NCBI GenBank assembly: GCA_040878395.1
Contig: JBBDMI010000003.1
Coordinates: 109,245 to 173,244 of the forward strand
Length of the DNA: 64,000 nt
Direction: 5' to 3'
From: Candidatus Dependentiae bacterium
GTDB lineage: Bacteria > Babelota > Babeliae > Babelales > Vermiphilaceae
Made by a program: the position numbers and the translations under genes. Below the pieces are notes generated by a model. It made no database searches. It was not told where the DNA came from and saw only the letters and a list, made by a program, of their open reading frames with translations. Positions 32,702 through 40,219 of this stretch are shown here, piece by piece (positions within the stretch are counted from its first letter, which is position 1; each line of letters starts with the position of its first letter).

Positions 32702-33088
32702 ATGAAGAAATTATTTTTGTTAGTTCTTTTATTTCCAATGTTTATGTCAGCAGCTGAGCAACAATTATCGGCACGTGATATACATCGGCAGCTTCGTCAA
32801 TTTAGAGATGTTATTAATAATCCAGGCACCACAGAGGAAGGTATTCGTAGGGAAATTACTGCGATAGATAATTATGAAGATTCTAACCTAGTGAGAAGAT
32901 TCATACAGATGCATCCTGGTATGAGAGGAAGATTTAATGCTTTGAGAGAGTTCGCACAAGGTCGTTTGCCACAAGGTCATTTGCCAGTTGAACCTCAATT
33001 AGAGCCAGGAGTTGGTCGAGAGCTATTTCCTTTAGATCCAACTACAACCCACTTTTCCGTTTCAGGAGAACCAGATTTAATGGATTAA
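32702..33088 (+). CDS. Small exported protein of unknown function
   Basis: A 128-residue protein. I took the ATG at 32702, where the signal peptide starts (MKKLFLLVLLFPMFMSAAE); AGG lies about 11 bases upstream, and an earlier in-frame start (32672) would bury the signal. The mature part is Arg/Gln/Pro-rich (QLRQFRDVINNPGTTEEGIRRE; LPQGHLPVEPQLEPG). Second in the run. Confidence 0.55.
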   Translation: MKKLFLLVLLFPMFMSAAEQQLSARDIHRQLRQFRDVINNPGTTEEGIRREITAIDNYEDSNLVRRFIQMHPGMRGRFNALREFAQGRLPQGHLPVEPQLEPGVGRELFPLDPTTTHFSVSGEPDLMD

Positions 33089-33123
33089 TTTGTTCATATT
33101 TTAAAAACCTTAGAAGGTCGTTT

Positions 33124-33441
33124 ATGAAAAAAGTTTTATTAAGTTTAATTTTTGTGCCTGTTATTGCATTTGGAATGAATGTTGTTGAAGGTTTAAGGCA
33201 AAGATTTGAAGAAATTGGCCAATTACCAATTCAACAACGAGTTCCGCAATATCACATGTTTGCTAATGATGCGCAACAGGAGTTACAAAATGTGAATGAT
33301 GTAGGTCATCAACAAGAATTGCGTATCTTAATTGAAGATGCTCGAAGGAGAGCAAATGTGCGTAGACGTTTGGTGTTTCCAGTTGCTCCTGTTGAAGATG
33401 ATCTTGCGGGCGAATTTGGGCAAATGAATATTGACGGTTAA
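33124..33441 (+). CDS. Small exported protein, related to 32315-32647
   Basis: A 105-residue protein with a signal peptide (MKKVLLSLIFVPVIAFG) and the helical motif QYHMFANDAQQELQNVNDVGHQQELRILIEDARRRANV matching the first gene of the run. It ends in an acidic tail (VEDDLAGEFGQMNIDG) and is followed by a terminator. Confidence 0.55.
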   Translation: MKKVLLSLIFVPVIAFGMNVVEGLRQRFEEIGQLPIQQRVPQYHMFANDAQQELQNVNDVGHQQELRILIEDARRRANVRRRLVFPVAPVEDDLAGEFGQMNIDG

Positions 33442-33468
33442 GAATTACATTAATTGTATTTTAAAATT

Positions 33469-33501
33469 GAAAAGCCTTCTCAATCGAGGAGGCTTTTTTT
33501 A
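33469..33501 (+). terminator. Terminator of the three-gene exported-protein unit
   Basis: AAAAGCCTTCTC, four-base loop AATC, GAGGAGGCTTTTTTT. Confidence 0.85.
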
Positions 33502-33586
33502 TGCTTAATTTTGCAACTATTACTTGATAAAAAACATGATATCCATATTCTATGAGTAGTTTTAAACTTCAAGTTTGAGGAATAAT

Positions 33587-33943
33587 ATGAAATATCTTAG
33601 TTTTTTATCCCTGTTGTTACTTTGTGTCTATGCTCATGCAACTGATGATAATGCAGGAAAAAGTAATCAAAACAGCCCAATAAATTGGAAACATGTTGAT
33701 ACATATGTGGATCGAGTGACTCATTGGCCATCATATCAACAGATGTTTAATACGTGTAAAGATGACGGTTTGTCACCAAAAACATGGCAGCAGTTATGGC
33801 CAAAACACCAAACTCAAATATACACACTATCAGGGTTGGCAGCTTTGAGTATTTTAAGCCCTAGAAGAGCACCTGCACGATTGGGTTGTTTTTGCACAGC
33901 AGTACTCACATTTAAAATGGGCAGGGATGCACCTAGAGTTTAG
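33587..33943 (+). CDS. Small exported protein with a C-terminal apolar segment
   Basis: A 118-residue protein. The ATG at 33587 follows GAGGA; the upstream TTG is part of that site. Signal peptide MKYLSFLSLLLLCVYAHA; the middle is Trp/Gln-rich (WKHVDTYVDRVTHWPSYQQ); the C-terminal third holds a weak membrane segment (IYTLSGLAALSILS, then RLGCFCTAVLTF). An AT-only hairpin (33966-33994) follows. Function unknown. Confidence 0.55.
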   Translation: MKYLSFLSLLLLCVYAHATDDNAGKSNQNSPINWKHVDTYVDRVTHWPSYQQMFNTCKDDGLSPKTWQQLWPKHQTQIYTLSGLAALSILSPRRAPARLGCFCTAVLTFKMGRDAPRV

Positions 33944-34153
33944 ATTTATCTTAATTTTTTATCAAAATGAAAATAAAATCGATTTATTTTCATTGGTTTA
34001 ATAAAAATAAATCCTATTGGTATCATAATTGCTTGTTATGCCTCTGGTAAAGGCTTTTTTGCTCCTGCCTCCTTGTAAAAAATATTTTTTTTAGTATGAT
34101 TACTTTATACATGTAGAGAAATATTTTTTAATCTTTTTTTTTGGAGGAAGCTT

Positions 34154-34717
34154 ATGTTTAAGCGTTCTTTATTTAGTTTATTATTGCTTTCTGCAATAGT
34201 ATGTCCGGTTGTTTATGCTAATGATGCTGTTGATACTGGAAAAGGCTTGTTTGAAACAGGTTGCGATAAAGCTTCAGTTTTTTTTACAGATAGCAAAAAC
34301 TGGCTTGGTGACAAGTGGAATTCAATTAGAAATACTCGCGTAGCAAGTCCTGCTGTGGATAAAGGCTATTTTACAACAGGTTGTGATAAAGTTACAGCTC
34401 TTTTTGCAGATAGCAAAAACTGGTGTGGCGACAAATGTTCAAATGCTAAAAAAACATGTGTTAGTCAATTGAATGCATTTAGAAATGCTCAAGCAACAAG
34501 CTTTGCTTTAGATATGGTTAATCCTAAAGCTTATGCAGCTGCATGTAAAGGTGTATGGGATGCAGGCTTCAAAAAAGCAGCTCCAACATTGTGGGCTGAC
34601 CACAGACCGGTAGTTATTGGTACAGGTATTCTTGTAACAGCTACAGCTGCTGCAGTTGCCTACTACAAAGGTCTTTTTTCAAAAGCGAAAAATTGGGTTG
34701 ACAACAAAATAAATTAA
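34154..34717 (+). CDS. Exported protein with an internal duplication and C-terminal membrane segment
   Basis: A 187-residue protein, GGAGG before the ATG, signal peptide (1-22). Two copies of a 33-residue unit follow: KGLFETGCDKASVFFTDSKNW-GDK and KGYFTTGCDKVTALFADSKNW-GDK. A C-terminal apolar stretch (VVIGTGILVTATAAAVAYY, about 153-171) comes before a basic end. Cys are frequent (seven). A dimeric repeat plus tail anchor suggests a surface or envelope structural role; no homology recognised. Confidence 0.6.
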   Translation: MFKRSLFSLLLLSAIVCPVVYANDAVDTGKGLFETGCDKASVFFTDSKNWLGDKWNSIRNTRVASPAVDKGYFTTGCDKVTALFADSKNWCGDKCSNAKKTCVSQLNAFRNAQATSFALDMVNPKAYAAACKGVWDAGFKKAAPTLWADHRPVVIGTGILVTATAAAVAYYKGLFSKAKNWVDNKIN

Positions 34718-34748
34718 TTTGTTTTGTCATCAACTTTTAAGAAGTTAG

Positions 34749-34782
34749 AAAAAGCCTCGTTATTTATAACGAGGCTTTTTTC
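34749..34782 (+). terminator. Terminator of gene 34154-34717
   Basis: AAAAAGCCTCGTTAT and ATAACGAGGCTTTTTT hairpin. Confidence 0.9.
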
Positions 34783-34880
34783 GTATAGTGCTACATTTCT
34801 TGTTGCATTCACTGTTATCTCTTTGTAAACTCTTTTTTGTCCCTTAGTAAATTAAATATGAGATATGTAGGATTTTAACG

Positions 34881-35201
34881 ATGAAATCAAAAAAATATTT
34901 GTTATCCATTATATGTGTTTTTTCAGGATTCTTTGCTCAAGCAAATCAAGTTAAATTGTCTTATGCGCAGCAGAGTCCAATTAGGCGTGATAGACAAATG
35001 CAAAATGTTCATGAAATAATGCATTTTGATGAAGAGTTAGACTTTGATTTAGATGAACAAGAGATTGATGTTACTCAATTGGTCCCAGTGTGGGCAAAGT
35101 TTGCAAATAAATTAGCAGCACCTTTTTTTGTGTTATACAATAAAATGTCTCATTGGTGGCAAGAGCATCTAAAAAAAAACGAAAATATCCAACGATTTTA
35201 G
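34881..35201 (+). CDS. Small exported acidic protein
   Basis: A 106-residue protein with a signal peptide (MKSKKYLLSIICVFSGFFAQA). The mature part has an acidic block (FDEELDFDLDEQEIDV) and a Trp/Phe-rich C-terminal helix (FFVLYNKMSHWWQEHL) that may be amphipathic. It precedes rsmE by 18 bases. Confidence 0.5.
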   Translation: MKSKKYLLSIICVFSGFFAQANQVKLSYAQQSPIRRDRQMQNVHEIMHFDEELDFDLDEQEIDVTQLVPVWAKFANKLAAPFFVLYNKMSHWWQEHLKKNENIQRF

Positions 35202-35219
35202 CACAGATTGATAGTGACG

Positions 35220-35972
35220 ATGACTAAAACACGTGATGCCGGACATCAATTTGCTCTTTTTTTTGCTGATGTATCAGCAGTTCATCATGTCGTAAATGGT
35301 GAACTCATGATTAATGATGCTGATATGGTACGTCGTATTTCCTCTATTTTGCGTTTGCGTCCCGGTGATAGTTTGTTGCTTTTTGATCAACAAATGCATA
35401 TGGAAGTCGTGCTCCTTTCTCTAGAAAAAAAGAAGATTATTTGCCAAATCAAAAATATTAAACAAAATAATATAATTACTCCTCATATTACAGTTTGGTT
35501 GCCATTGCTCAAGCGAGAGGCATTTGAGCATGCAATATATAGTTTGGTCGAGCTGGGAGTTAATACTATTCAGTTGGTCTCAACGGCAAAAGAACAGCGT
35601 CATTGGCATGGGCAAAAAGAGCTGAATAGATTGCATAACATTATGATTGCAGCGGCTGAACAATCGAAAAACTTTGCGTTGCCTCTTTTAAAAGAACCGA
35701 GAACATTACAAGAACTGTTATTAGCAAAAAGTGGCGAAAAAAGCTTGTTTTTTGATGTACAGGGTAAACCTTTGCTTGAGGTTGCAAATGCGTGTGCTTT
35801 GCAAAAAAATAATGCTTATATCATATTGGTTGGACCTGAAGGAGATCTGACCGAATCAGAAAAGAATCAATTACGCAATGATCAGTTCATGTTTGTTCAT
35901 TTAACACCAACTATTTTGCGTGCACAACAGGCTGTTGCTGTGGGTGTTGGCGCATTGAGATCATTGTTATAG
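35220..35972 (+). CDS. rsmE: 16S rRNA m3U1498 methyltransferase RsmE
   Basis: A 250-residue SPOUT methyltransferase. The N-terminal PUA-like domain has MVRRISSILRLRPGDSLLLFD; the SPOUT part has LKREAFEHAIYSLVELGVNTIQL, AEQSKNFALP, VGPEGDLTESEK and the knot end LTPTILRAQQAVAVGVGAL (usually LG..ILR.ETA). The ATG at 35220 is chosen over a TTG at 35208. Weak ribosome site. Confidence 0.92.
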   Translation: MTKTRDAGHQFALFFADVSAVHHVVNGELMINDADMVRRISSILRLRPGDSLLLFDQQMHMEVVLLSLEKKKIICQIKNIKQNNIITPHITVWLPLLKREAFEHAIYSLVELGVNTIQLVSTAKEQRHWHGQKELNRLHNIMIAAAEQSKNFALPLLKEPRTLQELLLAKSGEKSLFFDVQGKPLLEVANACALQKNNAYIILVGPEGDLTESEKNQLRNDQFMFVHLTPTILRAQQAVAVGVGALRSLL

Positions 35973-36042
35973 CTTATCTTATCTCTTGTGTTTCGGTACA
36001 TATATACATTATATTAAATAGAAAAAAGAGATGGAGGTTGTG

Positions 36043-37038
36043 ATGAAGTTTATCAAACCATTTGTATTGCCGTTATTATTACTTGCAGTGGTTTTTTTGT
36101 TTAAAACGGTTTATGTACAAGAGTTATCAGCAGAGCAAAAAGAGCAGGTCGTAAAGAGTCGCTTTTTAACCTATGATCAATTGCGTGAACAGTTGCAATT
36201 GTCAGATGAGTCAGATGAGCAGGGCGTTGAATCGCAATCGGCTCAATCTCAACAGATGGAAAAGCGTATAGTTTCAAATGAACAGTTATTAAGTCATATG
36301 GCAGCACAGCTTGCATCGCGTAGTGTTGAACAGGTAGCGAGTTATGTTGCCCATGATGGAATACCTTTAGATCAACGCATTGAACTTTTGCATGAGATCA
36401 TTATAAATGATGCATATGGATTTTCATATGATGATGCAGTGCAATTGGTTCTTGATATTGCCAATCGTTATCAACCGGGTTCAGAAAGTCAAAAACAAGT
36501 TTTTAAGTTGTTAACTCAATATAAAGATTTACTTAAAAAAAGTAGCCCATTGTTTATTGCAGTCGAAAATGGTTATAAGCAAACAATTTTGCCGTTAATT
36601 GAATGGTCAATGAAGATGGCTCCGCAACATCCGGAAGTGAAAGAAGATCTGCAAGAATTGAAATATAGAGCATTGGTGCGTGCGGTAGATGAAGAGAACG
36701 TCAAGGCTTTGCATGGGATCTACAATTTTTCTCAAGGAATCTCAAAAGAACACGCAACCGACTTGGTGTGGCATATTGCAAAGAACGGCAAAAGCGCTTC
36801 ATTGTTGCCGGAATTAAAAAAAATGGGAGCTGATATAGATCAATCGCGTGGACGAATGACGCCGGTTATTCAAGCTGTTGTCAATAAATATATAGATGTA
36901 GTTGAACAGTTAATTAAACTGAATGTTGATCTTAATAAAATTGCTGATTTAGAGACTGGATCAGCATTGCAACAAGCAATAGCAAGTCGCGATGTGCCGA
37001 TGGAAAATCTTTTGCGTAGATCAGGAGCGCATGAATAG
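36043..37038 (+). CDS. Membrane-anchored ankyrin-like protein
   Basis: A 331-residue protein. GGAGG overlaps an upstream ATG (36031), so I chose the ATG at 36043. One N-terminal helix (FVLPLLLLAVVFLFKTVYV) probably anchors it; the rest is a Gln/Ser/Glu linker and a helical-repeat region. Late repeats are ankyrin-like (GRMTPVIQAVVNKYIDVVEQLIKLNVDLNKI; GSALQQAIASRDVPMENLLRRSGA). Its stop abuts the stop of convergent tsaB. Confidence 0.65.
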   Translation: MKFIKPFVLPLLLLAVVFLFKTVYVQELSAEQKEQVVKSRFLTYDQLREQLQLSDESDEQGVESQSAQSQQMEKRIVSNEQLLSHMAAQLASRSVEQVASYVAHDGIPLDQRIELLHEIIINDAYGFSYDDAVQLVLDIANRYQPGSESQKQVFKLLTQYKDLLKKSSPLFIAVENGYKQTILPLIEWSMKMAPQHPEVKEDLQELKYRALVRAVDEENVKALHGIYNFSQGISKEHATDLVWHIAKNGKSASLLPELKKMGADIDQSRGRMTPVIQAVVNKYIDVVEQLIKLNVDLNKIADLETGSALQQAIASRDVPMENLLRRSGAHE

Positions 37039-37722
37039 TTACTTTACATTGATTGAATTTTTATATGCGAGTTGTTTTAAATATAATGGAAGTGCGAGTT
37101 CTATAATTTTGTTTTCTTGCCAATTTTGCCATCCGGACTGTACTAATTGATCAATTAACGGATACGGAGATCTGTCAGTTATAGTTGCTTTGTTGCCCAA
37201 TATTTGCTTGATGTTTTTGGCATATAGTTCGGTGCCGTTTCCAATGAATGTTATCCGGTCTTGCGCAGGCAGTTCTTTTATGTTGTTGAGAAATGTATCA
37301 ATATTTTCATACCCGGATTTGATTGTTTCACCATATGGTGCAATGGCGTAAAAAATATCAAAATTAAATGCATTCAAGAGGACGACAGTTGTTGTTTTTT
37401 CTTCGTTTGGTAGATGCTTGCCCACAAATGTGTGGAGAGCATCAATGCCAACTAATGGAATATGAGTTGCTGTATGTAAGCCATTAACTGTTGCAATGGC
37501 AATTCGCAAACCGGTGTAAGGTGCCGGCCCCAAATTAACGCCAATAAACATCATATCTTTAAGTTGGCTGTTATTGTTTTTGAGTAATGTATCGATTGTC
37601 AAAAGGAGCTGTTGGTTGCTATTTTTTTTGTCGACAGATTGCTGTGCAATGATGGTGTCTTCATTGCACAAAGCAACATGAATTTGTTGATAATCACTTG
37701 CGATGCATAACCATAAGTTCAT
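37039..37722 (-). CDS. tsaB: tRNA threonylcarbamoyladenosine complex protein TsaB
   Basis: A 227-residue ASKHA-fold protein. It opens with LWLCIASDYQQIHVAL (usually ILAIDTS), and the signature GVNLGPAPYTGLRIAIATVNGLH (usually GPGSFTGLRIG) is near 60-84. TsaB dimerises with TsaD for t6A37 modification of tRNAs; neither tsaD nor tsaE is in the window. Divergent but length and signature fit. Confidence 0.85.
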   Translation of the reverse strand: MNLWLCIASDYQQIHVALCNEDTIIAQQSVDKKNSNQQLLLTIDTLLKNNNSQLKDMMFIGVNLGPAPYTGLRIAIATVNGLHTATHIPLVGIDALHTFVGKHLPNEEKTTTVVLLNAFNFDIFYAIAPYGETIKSGYENIDTFLNNIKELPAQDRITFIGNGTELYAKNIKQILGNKATITDRSPYPLIDQLVQSGWQNWQENKIIELALPLYLKQLAYKNSINVK

Positions 37723-37740
37723 AAAATATCCGGATGTTTA

Positions 37741-37920
37741 TTAATTTTTATTTTTGCATTTCTGTTGTTGATAAAAAATGCTAAATGTATCAAATTCAAT
37801 TGTTTTGTCTTTTCTAAGGATTATTTTACCACAATTTAAACATTTCCAACCATCAAAATTTAAAAAGTGGTCAAAAAAGGATTGCAAGACCATTAGGCCG
37901 TCGCATTTTTTACACTTCAT
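37741..37920 (-). CDS. Zinc-ribbon small protein
   Basis: A 59-residue protein. Start at 37920 set by AAAAGGAG; Cys3-x2-Cys6 and Cys27-x2-Cys30 form a zinc ribbon (MKCKKCDGLMV, then WKCLNCGKIIL). The same frame remains open upstream to about 38190 with protein-like sequence but without ATG, GTG or TTG (see findings), so a longer ancestral protein is possible. Function unknown; similar ribbons occur in small regulatory proteins. Confidence 0.6.
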   Translation of the reverse strand: MKCKKCDGLMVLQSFFDHFLNFDGWKCLNCGKIILRKDKTIEFDTFSIFYQQQKCKNKN

Positions 37921-38144
37921 TGGACTCCGCTCCTTTTTGAGGTGTTTCTGCAATACGGCTTTGAATTGCTTCATGTTCAAGGCTTTCTTACAGTTTTCGC
38001 TTACATTACTCTCTCTTTGTTTCCTTAATACTGAATCTAGTTCAGAAATCCTTACTTTGTCAACGATTGGCCAAAAAGGGCTCCTGTTAAGGAGTTTTGT
38101 TAAAATTTCTTTGTTGAATGTTGTATGCGGAGTCTTTAATTTAC

Positions 38145-38546
38145 TTATTGTTGTGATGCAAACATTAAATAACTAGTTAAAATTACAGCGGCTGCAATTG
38201 AATGGGATGCGATTTTATCCTCTTTATTCTTTGTTTTTTTTATGCTTGCAGCTTGTTTACTGCTCAAGCGCTCATCCCATAGGACCCATTTGATTTCAGG
38301 GAACTGTTCTTGTAGTTTTTCTTTTTGAGCGACAATTTTTTTGGTTTGATCACTTTCTGTGCCACGCATAGTTTTTGGGTAACCTACAACTATCGTATCA
38401 ATTGGTTCATTTTCGATTAAATTTTGTAAAAAATCTACTAAATGTGGTGGTTTTACTGTTTGTAATGGACGAGCGGTGATGCTTAGTTCATCAGAAATAG
38501 CTGTGCCTACCCATGCATCTCCAAGATCGAGAGCTAATGTCTTCAT
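38145..38546 (-). CDS. ruvX: Putative pre-16S rRNA nuclease / Holliday junction resolvase RuvX (YqgF)
   Basis: A 133-residue RNase H-fold protein. Signatures: LALDLGDAWVGTAISD (first Asp), DTIVVGYPKTMRGTES, WDERLSSKQA (Glu), and SHSIAAAVILTSYL. The third acidic ligand, normally Asp in (V)DxxAA, is His here. YqgF is known to mature the 16S rRNA 5' end. Length matches. Start ATG 38546. Confidence 0.9.
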   Translation of the reverse strand: MKTLALDLGDAWVGTAISDELSITARPLQTVKPPHLVDFLQNLIENEPIDTIVVGYPKTMRGTESDQTKKIVAQKEKLQEQFPEIKWVLWDERLSSKQAASIKKTKNKEDKIASHSIAAAVILTSYLMFASQQ

Positions 38547-38857
38547 CTGTTTTCCTTATGATTATAAAACTGTTTTTTTAATTACGTGTTGGTGCTTCCT
38601 GTTTAGCATCTTTTCTATAAGATGTTATTGCTGAAGTGGGTGTGTGTAAAAAATGCAAAATTGATTGAACTATACAACTGTTCTAATACGGAATCCTTGC
38701 TTTCGCAGGTATGGCAGGGTTGATATTATTTTCTCATCAAATTAACGAATATTTCAAGTAATATTTCAAATGTGACCTGCGTTTCATTATATCATTTATT
38801 TTGAGTATACTAAACGTGCCGTAATATTTTAAATCCTTATCTGAAAAAGGAAAATAG
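38547..38857. other. Intergenic region between ruvX and the AGCS gene
   Basis: A 311-base gap without a gene. It contains a REP-like palindrome (38690-38722) and AT-rich sequence before the divergent AGCS gene, including a TATACT (38806-38811) that may be its -10. Confidence 0.4.
38690..38722 (-). repeat. REP/dRS3-like palindromic element
   Basis: On the minus strand it reads CATACCTGCGAAAGCAAGGATTCC after AACCCTGC. This resembles the widespread bacterial extragenic palindrome with core TGCGAAAGCA flanked by CATTCC/GGAATC (Rickettsia, Coxiella and Neisseria types). The right arm has one mismatch. A single copy is visible in this window. Confidence 0.5.
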
Positions 38858-40219
38858 GTGCAGTTAGATATAAATCATATTATACATGAAGTGAGTACAA
38901 TTGTAGCTGGTTGGCCTTTAATAATATTTTTAGGTGTAGCCAGTTTTTTTTGTACTATAGCATTTGGATTTGTTCAATTCCGCTATTTCTTGTCATCTTG
39001 GAAGATGACCTTGTTTCCATCAAAAGATGAAGTTGAAAAAAAAGAAGGTCAACTGAGTCCATTACAAGCATTTTTAAATAGTCTTGGCATGAGTATGGGT
39101 AACGGTGTTCTGGCAGGAGTTGCAACTGCAATTTATGCCGGTGGACCCGGTTCTTTGTTGTGGCTTTTTTTGACCGGTATGCTTTTAATGTCAGTTAGAT
39201 TTGCTGAGGTGTATTTAAGTTTGCATTTTCAAGATGTCAAAGCCCATGCTGGCGGCCCTATGGTTTATATAAAACAACTGTTTGGGGGTCATTACTTAGC
39301 TTATATATATGCGATTTTTGCATTTTTATATATTTTGGTAGTTGGTAATGCAATTCAAACTAATGCAATAAGTTTAAGCATGCAAACGGTATGGAATACT
39401 CAACCAATTATAATAGCTGTTTTATCTTTTATATTTACTCTTTATGTGATGCTTGGTGGTGCAAAGCGCATTATTGCTTTGTCTGATGCAATTGTACCAT
39501 TAAAAGTGATTCTTTTTTTTATTAGTGTTTTTATTGTATTGAGTTATCATTGGCAAGAGATTATTCCATCGCTTGCATTAATTTTTAATAGTGCATTCTC
39601 ATATGCAGCTTTTGCGGGCGGTACGCTTGGATTCACCGTTCAACAAGCGGTACGTTTTGGTATGCTTAGAAGTTTAATGTCATCAGAGGCAGGATTGGGA
39701 ACTTCAGGTATTGTATTCGGTTCAATTGATAGTGATAAGCCGATTGAAGACTCTTTAATGGCGATGCTTACGATATTTATTAGCAGTTGTATTTGTTTTA
39801 TTCTTGGATTAGCGATTATTGCTTGTGGTGTATGGCAGGAAGGTCATACCAGTACAGCATTGGTTATTACCTCTTTTAATACGGTATTCGGTTCTATTGC
39901 AGGTTGGGTTGTGGTTGTTTTATCCATTGCATTCGGCAGTGGCTTAATTGTGAGTTATGGTTTTGTTGCGCGAAGCGTTTGGGGGTATTTGACCGGTGGT
40001 CGATTTGCATTTATTGGTAGCCTGCTTTATTGTTCGTTTTCCTTTTTAGGAGCTTCTTTAGTCAATCCACATGTTCTATGGCTATTGGGTGACATTATTA
40101 ATGCAGGTATGATTTTGATTAATATCCCAACTATTATTATTTTGAGTAATGTAATAAGGAGTGCGTTAAGAGCATATGCAGCAAAAAATAAGATCAGAAA
40201 AGATGTTAACGTTACCTAA
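38858..40219 (+). CDS. AGCS-family sodium:alanine/glycine symporter
   Basis: A 453-residue polytopic protein with about 11 apolar helices. Family features are SMGNGVLAGVATAIYAGGPGSLLWLFLTGML (usually GTGNIAGVA), RFAEVYLSLHF, AHAGGPMVYI, SSEAGLGTSGI and a final INAGMILINIPTIIIL. It imports Ala/Gly (or related amino acids) with sodium. The GTG start is supported by AAGGA nine bases upstream. The 3' end overlaps murE by 44 bases. Amino acid import fits a host-dependent lifestyle. Confidence 0.9.
   Translation: MQLDINHIIHEVSTIVAGWPLIIFLGVASFFCTIAFGFVQFRYFLSSWKMTLFPSKDEVEKKEGQLSPLQAFLNSLGMSMGNGVLAGVATAIYAGGPGSLLWLFLTGMLLMSVRFAEVYLSLHFQDVKAHAGGPMVYIKQLFGGHYLAYIYAIFAFLYILVVGNAIQTNAISLSMQTVWNTQPIIIAVLSFIFTLYVMLGGAKRIIALSDAIVPLKVILFFISVFIVLSYHWQEIIPSLALIFNSAFSYAAFAGGTLGFTVQQAVRFGMLRSLMSSEAGLGTSGIVFGSIDSDKPIEDSLMAMLTIFISSCICFILGLAIIACGVWQEGHTSTALVITSFNTVFGSIAGWVVVVLSIAFGSGLIVSYGFVARSVWGYLTGGRFAFIGSLLYCSFSFLGASLVNPHVLWLLGDIINAGMILINIPTIIILSNVIRSALRAYAAKNKIRKDVNVT

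Noticed and set aside
33966..33994. AT-only perfect hairpin (AATGAAAATAAA / TTTATTTTCATT) as terminator
   Set aside because: It has no GC core and no T run directly after it, so terminator activity is doubtful.
37778..38176. 132-codon plus-strand frame between tsaB and ruvX
   Set aside because: It is rich in Phe, Leu and Ser as expected of an antisense shadow, and it overlaps the zinc-ribbon gene. No ribosome site.
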